Assembly (NCBI GenBank): GCA_963422745.1
Contig: OY730477.1
Coordinates: 2,914,001 to 2,978,000, forward strand
Source of the DNA: G963422745 sp963422745
Lineage (GTDB): Bacteria > Actinomycetota > Acidimicrobiia > Acidimicrobiales > Aldehydirespiratoraceae
Direction of reading: 5' to 3'
DNA length: 64,000 nt
The notes beneath the pieces were generated by a model, which had not been told where the DNA came from, did not search any database, and saw only the letters and a list, made by a program, of their open reading frames with translations. This document shows positions 36,821 to 45,589 of the stretch, one piece after another. Position 1 is the stretch's first letter; each line of letters opens with the position of its first letter. The translations under genes and the position numbers were made by a program.

Positions 36821-38294
36821 ATGCGCAAGATCAAGCGGTTGAACATCGGTCGGTTTCTGGCTGTTGCCCTGGCTTTGTCGTTGGTCGCGGCGGCTTGTGG
36901 CGACGATGACGATTCAGCCAGCCAGCCAGCTGAGCCCACTGAACCAGCTGCGACTGTCGAGCCCACTGAGACAACTGAGCCCACTGAGACAACTGAGCCC
37001 ACTGAGACAACTGTGCCCGTTGAGACAACTGAACCAGCTGCGCCCACCATTCCAGAGGGGGGGGGGGGGGATCCAGACCGACGGTTTCGAGTCTCTTGGT
37101 GAGGTGACCCTGGAGATCTTGGCCGAGGAGGGCGACGAAGCGACCCTGGACCGGGCAACGGAACTGTTCCAAGAGCGCTATCCCAACGTCTCGTTCAATA
37201 TTACGCTCCGAGCCTTTGATGACTACATGGTGGTAGCACCCGGGATCATCCAGAGCAACGACCCGCCCGACCTTGCTCACGGAAACCAGGGTTACACGAT
37301 CGACGGGCTTCTCGTGCAAGCTGCTCTGATCCTCCCGCTTGACGAATACTCAGATGTCTACGGATGGGAGCAAGCCCTGGGTTCAGGGACGCTTGATCAG
37401 TACCGATTCAACGACACGGGCACCGACTTCGGCAAAGGACGTCTATGGGGGATCTCTGCGGTAGCCGAGTTCGTGGGCGTCTATTACAACAAGGAAAAGT
37501 TCACAGCAATGGGTGGTGAGCTACCCAGTACCTTCGAAGACTTCGAGGCGCTCTTGGCGAAAGCCAAGGACGCCGGTGAACTACCGATCCAGCTTGGCAA
37601 CGCCGAGGGCTGGCCAGCCTTGCATGTCTATGGAATGGTTCAGGCTGCATACCGACCCGCATCTGAGATTCGTGACTGGGTCTTCGGAGAGCCTGGTTCA
37701 ACCGTCGTGACCGACACCGAATTGCAGGCCGTCGACACCTTTGTCGGTTGGAAGGACGCAGGTTACTTCACCGAAGGCGTCAACGGGATCGCATGGGACG
37801 ACTCGGTGGCGTCTTTCATCAACGGTGAAGGAGTGTTCCTGATCGGTGGCAACTGGAATACCGCTGCTCTCGAAGAGGGCATGGGCGAAAACGTCGGCTA
37901 CTTCGCCATGCCGGTCGGGCCCAGCGGCGTTGTCGGTGGTACCGCAGCCCTTGCTTTGCCCTGGCACATCTCCTCAAACACGGAGCATCCTGATCTGGCT
38001 GCGGCGTTCATAGCGCTGATGATGGACCCGGACTTCGCCTCAGAGTTGGCCGCTGTAGGACGAGTACCGGCTCAAGAATCGAATGTCGAGATCACCGGCC
38101 TGCTCGCTGAAGTCGCAGCTGGAGCAGCTGAAGTCATCGCGGATGACGGCATCACGCTCTACGCGGACTGGACCACCGACACGATGTTCAACACCCTTAC
38201 GGCCAAGACCCAGGAGCTTCTCGGTGGACAGATCGACGGGCCGCAATATCTCGCCGATGTTCAAGCTGATTGGGAAGCCTTCTTTAGCGAGTGA
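36821..38294 (+). CDS. ABC sugar-binding lipoprotein, frame broken at G14
   Basis: ATG 36821 has GGAGGGAGA upstream. The N-terminus is a lipoprotein signal ending in LVAAAC (Cys26), an Asp-rich GDDDDS and a Thr/Pro/Glu linker of ETTEPT repeats. A run of 14 G at 37057-37070 shifts the frame; the solute-binding domain (family 1, CUT1 class) continues in the next frame from about 37071 to 38294 with TLEILAEEGDEAT, WGISAVAEFVGVYYNKEKF, and WNTAALEEGMGEN. Thirteen G would restore a protein of about 490 residues. Apart from this the gene is intact. First gene of a rightward operon, likely regulated by the GntR neighbour. Confidence 0.82.
37057..37070. repeat. G14 homopolymer in the lipoprotein linker
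   Basis: Longest homopolymer of the window, in the flexible linker between the lipidation signal and the binding domain. Glycine-coding in both frames. Off by one: 13 G would be in phase. Confidence 0.88.
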
Positions 38295-38317
38295 GAACTC
38301 TCTAACCATCTAGCCCC

Positions 38318-39301
38318 ATGTCCAAGATGGTGCGCCGTCCTTCTCTCCTAGGGCGGCGCACCTTGGACTGTCGGCGAGAGGCTCCGACAGCAACACCGCG
38401 CCGTCGTTCTCTTCTTGGGCGGCGCACCTTGGGCGGATCACAACCGATCGCGTTCCTGTATTTGCTCCCAGCCTTTGCGTTCTTCGTGGCTTTCGCTGTG
38501 ATTCCGCTCGGGCAATCGGTCTTTATCTCCTTTTTCGAGTGGAACGGGATCACTGATCGTCACTTCATCGGTTTCGAGAACTACCTCACCGTGCTCACAG
38601 AACCGAAGATCCGCGAGGCGCTGCAACACTCGCTCGTTCTGATCTTGTTCTATGCGGTTCTGCCCATATCGATCGCTCTGGTGATCGTGGGGCTGCTGGT
38701 TCGAGTTCGGATCCGAGGCCAGGCCTTCTACCGGTCTGTCTTGTTCATGCCGACCATCTTGCCCCTCACGGTCGTTGCGGTGGCTTGGAGATGGATATAT
38801 GCCCCGGACGGACCGCTCAACAGAGCACTTGACATTGTCGGTCTTGATAGCATCAGTCGAGCCTGGCTCGGTGATTTCACGTTTGCGTTGCCAGCGCTCG
38901 GCTTGGTGGGAACATGGGTCACATTCGGGCTCGTGTTCGTATTGTTCGTAGCTGGTGTTCAGAAGATCCCTAGGGAACAATATGAAGCAGCCCGGATAGA
39001 CGGAGCTGGCATAGTTCGCGAGTTCTTCTCAGTGACCCTTCCGGCGCTTCGTCGTGAAATCACCGTCGCACTAATATTGACCATCACGGCCGCGCTACGG
39101 AACTTCGATGTGGTTTTTGTGACTACACGAGGTGGTCCTGGAACCACAACCGAAGTTCCGTCGGTATTTATATTTCGTTCTGTGTTCCAAACCAGGATGG
39201 TCGGACTTGGGGCGGCGATCGGTGTTGTCTTGATGCTGGAATTGCTGATCGTGAACATGACGGTGCTCTGGTATCGGCGAAGAGGGGAAGTGGATAGTTG
39301 A
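38318..39301 (+). CDS. ABC sugar permease (CUT1, MalF-like)
   Basis: Up to 327 residues. Six transmembrane segments and the EAA loop EAARIDGAGIVREFFSVTLP. The first about 37 codons are encoded by a local repeat, so the protein may start at TTG 38429 instead of ATG 38318. Operates with the second permease and the lipoprotein; the ATPase is not encoded here, as often with shared MsmK/MsiK-type ATPases. Confidence 0.88.
   Translation: MSKMVRRPSLLGRRTLDCRREAPTATPRRRSLLGRRTLGGSQPIAFLYLLPAFAFFVAFAVIPLGQSVFISFFEWNGITDRHFIGFENYLTVLTEPKIREALQHSLVLILFYAVLPISIALVIVGLLVRVRIRGQAFYRSVLFMPTILPLTVVAVAWRWIYAPDGPLNRALDIVGLDSISRAWLGDFTFALPALGLVGTWVTFGLVFVLFVAGVQKIPREQYEAARIDGAGIVREFFSVTLPALRREITVALILTITAALRNFDVVFVTTRGGPGTTTEVPSVFIFRSVFQTRMVGLGAAIGVVLMLELLIVNMTVLWYRRRGEVDS
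38328..38436. repeat. Repeat and hairpin at the permease start
   Basis: Two copies of a CGTCCTTCTCTCCTAGGGCG-like unit, each ending GGCGGCGCACCTTGG. The first copy forms a 12-pair stem (GGTGCGCCG-CC) over a 10-base loop. It lies 35 bases behind the lipoprotein stop, the place of stem-loops that lower permease expression relative to the binding protein. Confidence 0.7.
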
Positions 39302-40128
39302 TCGAGAGTCGAGCTGAGAAACGAACCATTCATCTGGTTCTCATGGGGGCGAGCGTTATCGCGATCTATCCTTTGCTTTCCATAGTGCTGTTGGCTCTGA
39401 ACGAGCCAGGCAACCGCATCAGCGGTTTCACGATCCCTGAATCCTTCACTTTGGAGAACTTTTCAACGGCATGGACGCGAGGAGGATTCGGCCCGGCTCT
39501 GATATCAAGCGCGATCATAGCTTCGACCGTTGTTGTCGCCAGTGTCACTTTTTCGATCCTAGCTGGATATGCGTTCGCAACTATGAGATTTCCATTCAAG
39601 AATACGTTATTTGTTGTGTTGATAGCGGGGTTGATGTTGCCATATGAAGCGCTCATCATTCCGCTGTATTTCGGGTTCCGTGATCTGGGACTGATTGACA
39701 CACGCTGGGCGACTATCCTTCCGCAGATAGGTTTCAGTGTTTCCCTTGGAACGTTCTGGATGCGGGCTGCCTTTGAGTCTCTCTCCGGCTCAACAGTGGA
39801 AGCTGCAAAGATTGATGGTGCAAATAGCTGGGACATATTACGACGAGTGTTGATCCCAATCGCAAAACCGGCAACGCTATCTCTGGCGGCTCTACTATTT
39901 CTTTTCGCATGGAACGATTTCCTGCTGGCTTTGGTCCTGATTCCTCAGAACGAGTCGGCTCAGACCGCTCCGCTGGCGCTGTCTTTCTTCGCTGGTCAAC
40001 GTCGAGGCGGTGATCCTTCGGTTATCGCTGCGGCTGCTTTGATCGTAGCTATTCCAGTGCTGATCATGTATGTGATACTCCAACGCCGATTCATTCGAGG
40101 GGTCGCAGAAGGGGCGAGTAAAGGGTAA
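39298..40128 (+). CDS. ABC sugar permease (CUT1, MalG-like)
   Basis: 276 residues, TTG start overlapping the previous stop (TTGA). Six transmembrane helices and the EAA loop EAAKIDGANSWDILRRVLIP. Second permease of the importer. Three bases separate it from the following NagB-like gene. Confidence 0.9.
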   Translation: MIESRAEKRTIHLVLMGASVIAIYPLLSIVLLALNEPGNRISGFTIPESFTLENFSTAWTRGGFGPALISSAIIASTVVVASVTFSILAGYAFATMRFPFKNTLFVVLIAGLMLPYEALIIPLYFGFRDLGLIDTRWATILPQIGFSVSLGTFWMRAAFESLSGSTVEAAKIDGANSWDILRRVLIPIAKPATLSLAALLFLFAWNDFLLALVLIPQNESAQTAPLALSFFAGQRRGGDPSVIAAAALIVAIPVLIMYVILQRRFIRGVAEGASKG

Positions 40129-40131
40129 GAG

Positions 40132-40917
40132 ATGGTTTCTGTTAGGCGTTTCGAATCCGCTCTCAAGTTAGGCATTGCAGCTGCCGATATCATTGCTGAG
40201 GGCATTTTGCATTGCAATGCGTTGGGGAGGCCTTATTTGTTGGGCTGTCCCGGAGGTCGTTCCCCCAAGCCGATCTACGCCGCTTTGGGCAACCGGTGCG
40301 CCGCGGATCAGATCGACTGCTCGGGTCTTGTCATCGTCATGATGGACGACTACTTGGATTCCGGCGTCTCAACTCCAGCGCCTGTGTGCGCCAGTGCGCA
40401 CTACTCGTGTCGGCGGTTCGCCAACCGTCAGATTCGCGACGTGATCAATCGGGGACTGCCTGTTTCGAAGATGATTCCTTCGCAATCGATCTGGTTCCCA
40501 GATGTTGACGATCCGGCTGACTTTGATGAACGCATCCGGGCAGCGGGAGGGGTGGATCTGTTCATTGTTGCCAGTGGGTCCTCCGACGGCCATGTTGCCT
40601 TTTGCGGCCCGGGAGCCGACCTCAACGCGGTGACGTCACTCGTCGATCTGGCGCCGTCCACGCGCACCGACAACCTTCTCACGTTTCCGGAGTTTTCGTC
40701 CTTGGACGAAGTTCCCGCTCGGGGTGTGTCGGTTGGACTGGGAACCATACGTCGCAACTCGCGGATGGTTCTCATGGTGCTTCATGGCCCGGAGAAGGCC
40801 GAGTCGGTCAGGCGTCTCAAAGGGTCAACGGGTTATGACTCAACATGGCCAGCCACCTTCGTCCACGAATGCCCGAACGCGCAGATCTGGTCGGACCGGC
40901 TCGCCTGCGGAAGCTGA
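40132..40917 (+). CDS. NagB-like amino-sugar-phosphate isomerase
   Basis: 261 residues, glucosamine-6-phosphate deaminase fold: GCPGGRSPKPIY phosphate loop, the catalytic aspartates in MMDDYL at about 69-74 and SSDGHVAF at about 148-155 (usual GxxDGHIAF), the latter with the ring-opening histidine. It would deaminate/isomerise an amino-sugar phosphate to a ketose phosphate. Divergent from true NagB, so exact substrate unclear. Part of the rightward sugar operon. Confidence 0.8.
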   Translation: MVSVRRFESALKLGIAAADIIAEGILHCNALGRPYLLGCPGGRSPKPIYAALGNRCAADQIDCSGLVIVMMDDYLDSGVSTPAPVCASAHYSCRRFANRQIRDVINRGLPVSKMIPSQSIWFPDVDDPADFDERIRAAGGVDLFIVASGSSDGHVAFCGPGADLNAVTSLVDLAPSTRTDNLLTFPEFSSLDEVPARGVSVGLGTIRRNSRMVLMVLHGPEKAESVRRLKGSTGYDSTWPATFVHECPNAQIWSDRLACGS

Positions 40918-40925
40918 CGAACGCT

Positions 40926-42065
40926 ATGACCGACCGATTGCTTACCAAGGTGCGCCTGGGCGTCATCGGCTTGGGGAGCGTCTTCGAACCGTACGCGGCT
41001 TTGATCCGTGAGCTGAGATATGAAGGACTAGTCGAGCTGGTTGCTACCTGTGATGTCGTCTCGGCTCGCGCTGGTCGGGTCCGTGACTTCCTTCATCAGC
41101 AGGCCTCGTTCTCGACTGACTATCTCGATGTGGTTAAGCGTGACGATATTGATGCCGTGATCGTTCTGACCGCCATGGGGAGCCACGGGGAGATCGCCGC
41201 AGCGGCACTGCAGGCTGGCAAACACGTAGTTGTCGAGAAGCCGATGTCGGTTGACCTCGGTGAGGCTGCCGAGCTGGTTTCTCTCGCCGTTTCTGGATCG
41301 GAACTGCTCGTGTGTGCCCCTCATGTTGTTCTCAGCCCCAGCTACCAGGCTCTTTGGAAGCGGATCGTCGCCGATGCAGAAATCGGGACTATCTTGACGG
41401 CGCGGGCTCGGTATGGATGGTCGGGGCCAACTTGGGGGCGCTGGTATTACGAAACCGGTGGCGGGCCCCTTTTTGATCTCGGTGTGTACAACATCACGTC
41501 GCTGACAGGGTTGATGGGCAGCGTCGAAAGGGTCACCGCGCTGGCTGGCACCGCCATATCTCACCGTGAGGTGGATGGCGAGGTCATCAAGGTCAGTAAC
41601 TACGACAACTACCACATCCTTTTGGATTTCGGGAAGGGCCGCCTTGGTGTGGTCACGACCGGTTTCACCATCCAGGACTACCGGTCCCCAGCGCTTGAGT
41701 TGTACGGCTCCGAAGGCACGGCCCAGCTGTTGGGCGACGATTGGGCTCCGCAGGGATATGAGATATCGCGCACAGACACAGCGGGCTGGACCAGATATCC
41801 CGAAGCCGACCCTGTTTGGCCCTGGACCGCGGGTCTGCGTCATTTGGTTGAGCGCCTAACCGAAGGCATCGATCTACTGATTCGCCCCGAACACGCCTAC
41901 CACTGTCTGGAGATAATGACTAAAGCTCAGCTCGCGGCGAGCACCGGTGAAGCTCAAGAGATCTCAAGCAGGATTGACCCGCTGCCCTACGACGCCGAGT
42001 CCATATATGTCCAGCGCCGTGGCAAGATGAGCCACGACTACCGGATTCGCCGTCATCGCGACTAG
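40926..42065 (+). CDS. Gfo/Idh/MocA-family sugar oxidoreductase
   Basis: 379 residues from ATG 40926, eight bases after the NagB-like stop; an earlier in-frame ATG would overlap that gene. N-terminal Rossmann fold GVIGLGSVFEP and the family EKP motif VVVEKPM at about 99-105, then a C-terminal alpha/beta domain with GGGPLFDLGVYNI. NAD(P)-dependent oxidation or redox-neutral rearrangement of a sugar or inositol. Last gene of the rightward sugar operon. Confidence 0.87.
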   Translation: MTDRLLTKVRLGVIGLGSVFEPYAALIRELRYEGLVELVATCDVVSARAGRVRDFLHQQASFSTDYLDVVKRDDIDAVIVLTAMGSHGEIAAAALQAGKHVVVEKPMSVDLGEAAELVSLAVSGSELLVCAPHVVLSPSYQALWKRIVADAEIGTILTARARYGWSGPTWGRWYYETGGGPLFDLGVYNITSLTGLMGSVERVTALAGTAISHREVDGEVIKVSNYDNYHILLDFGKGRLGVVTTGFTIQDYRSPALELYGSEGTAQLLGDDWAPQGYEISRTDTAGWTRYPEADPVWPWTAGLRHLVERLTEGIDLLIRPEHAYHCLEIMTKAQLAASTGEAQEISSRIDPLPYDAESIYVQRRGKMSHDYRIRRHRD

Positions 42066-42084
42066 TGCGTGATGGCTTGCATGC

Positions 42085-43113
42085 TTACGCCCCGGTCAAA
42101 GAGTCTTCGTGCAAGGAGTCTTCGTGCAAGGAGTCTTCGTTCAGAGTGTCTTCGAAACTGTCGAGCGAGTGTTGCAGCGTTTCAGGATCAGATGCCTGTC
42201 CGATCATGTCCAGGGCCGCCATCACAGCTCCGATCACAGGGGGAAGTGTGGTCCTCAATGCTGTGGCGCCAGGAAGCTCGGCCATGACCGCGTTCTGCAA
42301 GGCTGTGGTCCGGTGACGGAACAGGCCGCCCCCCATGACCACCGAAGTACCGTCGGTGTCCAGATCGATTCGTTGCGCCGACACTCGACCCTGCTGACCC
42401 AGGGCCCGACCCGCTTCGCCGACGATATCGGAGGCTATCAGGTCGCCGTTGTCGGCCTCGTCGAGCAGAACGGGGCTCATGCGCACCAACTCCGTTCGGC
42501 CCAGCCCGCCTCGCTTCGTGAAGCGGTGAAGCAGTTCGATGGGATCGTCGGTATCGAAGATTTCGAGAGCCCGAGCGGTGAGAGAGGTCGCAGGCCCGAG
42601 CCCGAGATGGTCCCTGTAAACGGCATCCAACGCCAATCGGCTCAGAGAAACTGCGCCGATGGTGTCGGGCCAGAAGCCGAGATGGAAGTAGGTACCGTCA
42701 CGGCGGCGAGCCCCCACCGCGTTACCAGTGCCGCAGATTATGGAAATGCCTTCCCAATCCGGTCCGCCCAACCGGAGCCCACCGATGGAATCGTTCACGA
42801 CAACGGGAGCAAAACCGAAAGAGAAACCTGCCTCCAGGTGGTTTCGGAGATAGTCGTAGTCCTCTGGCCAGTCCGCTCCCGCCAGGCTGAACACACCAGC
42901 ACAAAGGCGGTCACTTCCACAACCGGCTTGCCCGAGCGCTCGCTGGATGGTCCGAGTCAACTCGGCTACGGCCGTTTCTGGCGAGGCACAGCCGTAGATG
43001 TCGGTACAGCCTCCATGACCTACCCCGATGACTCGACCGGTCGGTTTGGCTATGACCGCTATGGTCTTGGTGTTGCCGCCGTCGACGCCGATGACGTGGG
43101 AACTGCTGGTCAT
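42085..43113 (-). CDS. BadF/NAGK-type sugar kinase
   Basis: 342 residues from ATG 43113 (GGTGG upstream). BadF/BadG/BcrA/BcrD ATPase fold: GVDGGNTKTIAV phosphate loop, GGCTDIYG, NDSIGGLRLGG and GTGNAVGARR match N-acetylglucosamine-kinase-like members. It would phosphorylate the imported sugar. The C-terminus is a low-complexity tail with repeated EDSLH units, encoded by 15-base repeats at 42102-42150. Divergent from GH4 with 41 bases between starts. Confidence 0.83.
   Translation of the reverse strand: MTSSSHVIGVDGGNTKTIAVIAKPTGRVIGVGHGGCTDIYGCASPETAVAELTRTIQRALGQAGCGSDRLCAGVFSLAGADWPEDYDYLRNHLEAGFSFGFAPVVVNDSIGGLRLGGPDWEGISIICGTGNAVGARRRDGTYFHLGFWPDTIGAVSLSRLALDAVYRDHLGLGPATSLTARALEIFDTDDPIELLHRFTKRGGLGRTELVRMSPVLLDEADNGDLIASDIVGEAGRALGQQGRVSAQRIDLDTDGTSVVMGGGLFRHRTTALQNAVMAELPGATALRTTLPPVIGAVMAALDMIGQASDPETLQHSLDSFEDTLNEDSLHEDSLHEDSLTGA
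42102..42150. repeat. 15-base repeats in the kinase tail
   Basis: Three copies of GTCTTCGTGCAAGGA or near variant, in frame, encoding EDSLH units at the kinase C-terminus. Confidence 0.8.
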
Positions 43114-43154
43114 GAGAATCCACCATCGAAATGCTCTGACAATGGAGGCATGAA

Positions 43155-44456
43155 ATGGCACGAATCAAGCTCGCCTACGTAGGCGGTGGCTCCACTCGAG
43201 CAGCCGGGACGATGGCGAGTCTGGCTCATCAAGGCAAAAACTTCGACGGTTCGGAGGTGGTCCTCATCGACTTGGACTCCAATCGCCTCAAGCTGGTACA
43301 GAAAATGGCACAACGAATGATGTCAGCGCGGGGACTCGATATCACCGTTGTCGCCACTACCGACCGCCGGGCCGGGCTCGACGGATGCGATGCGATTCTC
43401 ACAAGCTTTCGCCCCGGTGGATTCGAGGCGCGGGTCCTCGATGAGCGCATCCCTTTGTCCTATGACGTGATCGGCCAGGAGACCCAGGGTCCGGGCGGGT
43501 TTTTCATGGCTCTCAGATCGATCACCGCTATGCAGTCCATTCTCGAAGACATCGAACGAATATGTCCCAGTGCAACTGTGTTCAACTACACGAACCCGGT
43601 GAACATCGTTTCTCAGGCCGTTTCGGACAATTCTGCCACATCGATCGTGTCGTTGTGTGAGGGTCCGATCGTCTACCCGCGCATGCTGGCCGAGGCGATA
43701 GAACTCGATCCGGACAAGCTCCGCGTCGAAAGTGTTGGTTTGAACCACGCATCGTGGTCGGTTCACCATGAGTACGACGGTATGGAGTTGCTTCCTGTAT
43801 TGCGTGACATCTGGGATGAGCGCGCCGCGTACCCGAACTTGACTGGGTCGCTGCGGCGCATGCTCCACCTAGCCGCATTGATGGACTCCATTCCGAGCGG
43901 GTACTTCCAGTACTACTACTTTGAACGAGAAGTCCTGCGGGATTACCACGCCAAACCCACCACCAGAGCCGAGGACATCTTGGCCGAGGTCCCGACTTAC
44001 TGGGCCCACTACGAGGAGCAGGCTCGCAGTGATGATCCGCAGCTCGACCCGGCCCGATCTCGGGGAGGTATCCACGAACTGGAACTGGCGCTGGATTGCA
44101 TGGACGCAGTCTTCAACGATCGCGGTGAGGTTATGACTGTCAACGCGGCCAACAACGGCTCGATGAACGGCTTTCCCGACTCGCTGGTTGTGGAAACCCT
44201 GGGCCGCTGCGATGCCAGTGGGGTCCAAACGATTCCCATGCCCGATCTGGGAGTTCATCTGCGCGGGTTGGTCGAGTCGCTGGCGTATTACCAGCAATCC
44301 ACCGCCGACGCGGCCTGGAGCGGCACCTATCGAGAGGCGACCCAGGCTCTGGCGTCACACCCGCTGGTTCGGTCGGTTGATGTGGCCGAGAAGATGTATG
44401 TCGATATGGCCCACGCTCACCGAGAGCACCTGCCGGATCGACTCGTCCCGCAGTGA
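43155..44456 (+). CDS. GH4-family glycosidase (6-phospho-glucosidase/galacturonidase type)
   Basis: 433 residues from ATG 43155 with GGAGG upstream. GH4 uses NAD and a divalent metal: N-terminal YVGGGSTRAAG nucleotide loop, TNPVNI at about 145, the metal ligand Cys in LCEGP at about 166 and the Asn-His pair in GLNHASW at about 195-201. It would open phosphorylated or free alpha/beta glycosides. With the kinase, NagB-like enzyme and importer it makes a consistent glycoside catabolic pathway. Confidence 0.88.
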   Translation: MARIKLAYVGGGSTRAAGTMASLAHQGKNFDGSEVVLIDLDSNRLKLVQKMAQRMMSARGLDITVVATTDRRAGLDGCDAILTSFRPGGFEARVLDERIPLSYDVIGQETQGPGGFFMALRSITAMQSILEDIERICPSATVFNYTNPVNIVSQAVSDNSATSIVSLCEGPIVYPRMLAEAIELDPDKLRVESVGLNHASWSVHHEYDGMELLPVLRDIWDERAAYPNLTGSLRRMLHLAALMDSIPSGYFQYYYFEREVLRDYHAKPTTRAEDILAEVPTYWAHYEEQARSDDPQLDPARSRGGIHELELALDCMDAVFNDRGEVMTVNAANNGSMNGFPDSLVVETLGRCDASGVQTIPMPDLGVHLRGLVESLAYYQQSTADAAWSGTYREATQALASHPLVRSVDVAEKMYVDMAHAHREHLPDRLVPQ

Positions 44457-44634
44457 AGTCTCGATTAGCCCGCGCCGTAGTGAAGTCTCGATTGGCCCGA
44501 AGTCGGGCGCTGTGCGGAGGTGATTCTTACGGCACCAAGGCGATCCCGTCGTTAGGCAGTACAAGATCTGCAGGACAACAATGTGGCTGAAACGGTCGGT
44601 TCGGTTGAGGGTTGCGTGCCCCCAGGCTATGAAG
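44457..44634. other. Spacer with short repeat
   Basis: Two copies of GTGAAGTCTCGATT(A/G)GCCCG at 44453-44495, then no recognisable signal. Convergent junction between GH4 and the AT-rich gene block. Confidence 0.5.
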
Positions 44635-45087
44635 TTACGAAGAGCGAACTGGAGTGACTATCCAATTCCTGGAGAGATGCTCCGCGAACTGCTTCTTGAC
44701 GCCCCTTGATAGGTCCTTCCCGCCGTCGGTACGAAAAACGACCGCATGGGCCGGTTCCTCATCTGTGGGCCAGAGCTGAATGCCTCGTTCGCCATCACCG
44801 CGCACCACACCTGCATTGAGAAAAGCAAGCCCATCACCCTGGTAGCGGTTGATCAATACAGAAATAGGATCGGCAATACTCTCTACAATCACTGACAGCG
44901 CAGGACCCGGACACCCAAGTTTCTCAGCCATGTCTTGGGTATAGAACTGCACTGCCTGGCTGGTGACTCTCGGGTTACCTTTAGAATCAAGGCTGTTCCA
45001 GGCGCAGAAGTGCCGGTTGATTCGCCGAATCAACCGGCATTGAGCGGTTATCGAATCAAGATCGTCCCGATAAGGGCTAGGATCCAC
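44635..45087 (-). CDS. Hypothetical protein of the TIGR04255 operon
   Basis: 150 residues, no family recognised. Contains LIRRINRHFCAWN and a C-terminal KKQFAEHLSRNW. Soluble, mixed alpha/beta. Third gene of a leftward, AT-rich block; 21 bases separate it from the gene upstream. Codon use differs from the housekeeping genes, suggesting recent transfer. Confidence 0.6.
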   Translation of the reverse strand: MDPSPYRDDLDSITAQCRLIRRINRHFCAWNSLDSKGNPRVTSQAVQFYTQDMAEKLGCPGPALSVIVESIADPISVLINRYQGDGLAFLNAGVVRGDGERGIQLWPTDEEPAHAVVFRTDGGKDLSRGVKKQFAEHLSRNWIVTPVRSS

Positions 45088-45108
45088 TTCACTGCCCTCA
45101 AAGTGTAG

Positions 45109-45588
45109 CTACCAGCAATGCTCGCTCAGAAACACCTTGAGGTTGATAGGAGCCTCATCCAATGGTCCCTCCCATTCGATGCCCTCCGCTTCGTCATTGT
45201 AGAAAACTATAACTGCTTTGGATCCAACTGTGAAGTCGACGTAGTGCGTATCGGTATGCCATTCCAATACAACCTGTCCGTCAATGGTTGGCGTGATAGT
45301 GGGACGAGGGAGGTTCGGAGCGATCTGTCCAATTTTTTGCGCAAGCCTTTGTGCATTGTTGACGGCTGCTGGCGCAATTGGATAAGCGGCTACACCGTCC
45401 CATCCTCGGCCAAGAAGGAGCAGTTCCTTGATTTCGCTACTGGTAAGACGTAGCCAATCGCTGATGCGCTGAGTATGCGAGATGGGACTACCAAAATAGG
45501 TATACTGATATGTATCTGGTTCGTATTTTGTTGCGCCGTTTGTTTGGTTTAGAAATCCAACTGATACCTTCTCTGTAAGATTAATCAA
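45109..45588 (-). CDS. Hypothetical protein of the TIGR04255 operon
   Basis: About 159 residues from TTG 45588, which is preceded by GGAGGA located in the end of the upstream gene; an ATG at 45609 gives seven more residues but no ribosome site. Motifs: LLLGRGWDGVAAYPI (a GWDGxxA segment common in small proteins next to TIGR04255 genes) and VVLEWHTD. Function unknown. Start lies two bases behind the TIGR04255 stop. Confidence 0.65.
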   Translation of the reverse strand: MINLTEKVSVGFLNQTNGATKYEPDTYQYTYFGSPISHTQRISDWLRLTSSEIKELLLLGRGWDGVAAYPIAPAAVNNAQRLAQKIGQIAPNLPRPTITPTIDGQVVLEWHTDTHYVDFTVGSKAVIVFYNDEAEGIEWEGPLDEAPINLKVFLSEHCW

Positions 45589-45589
45589 G

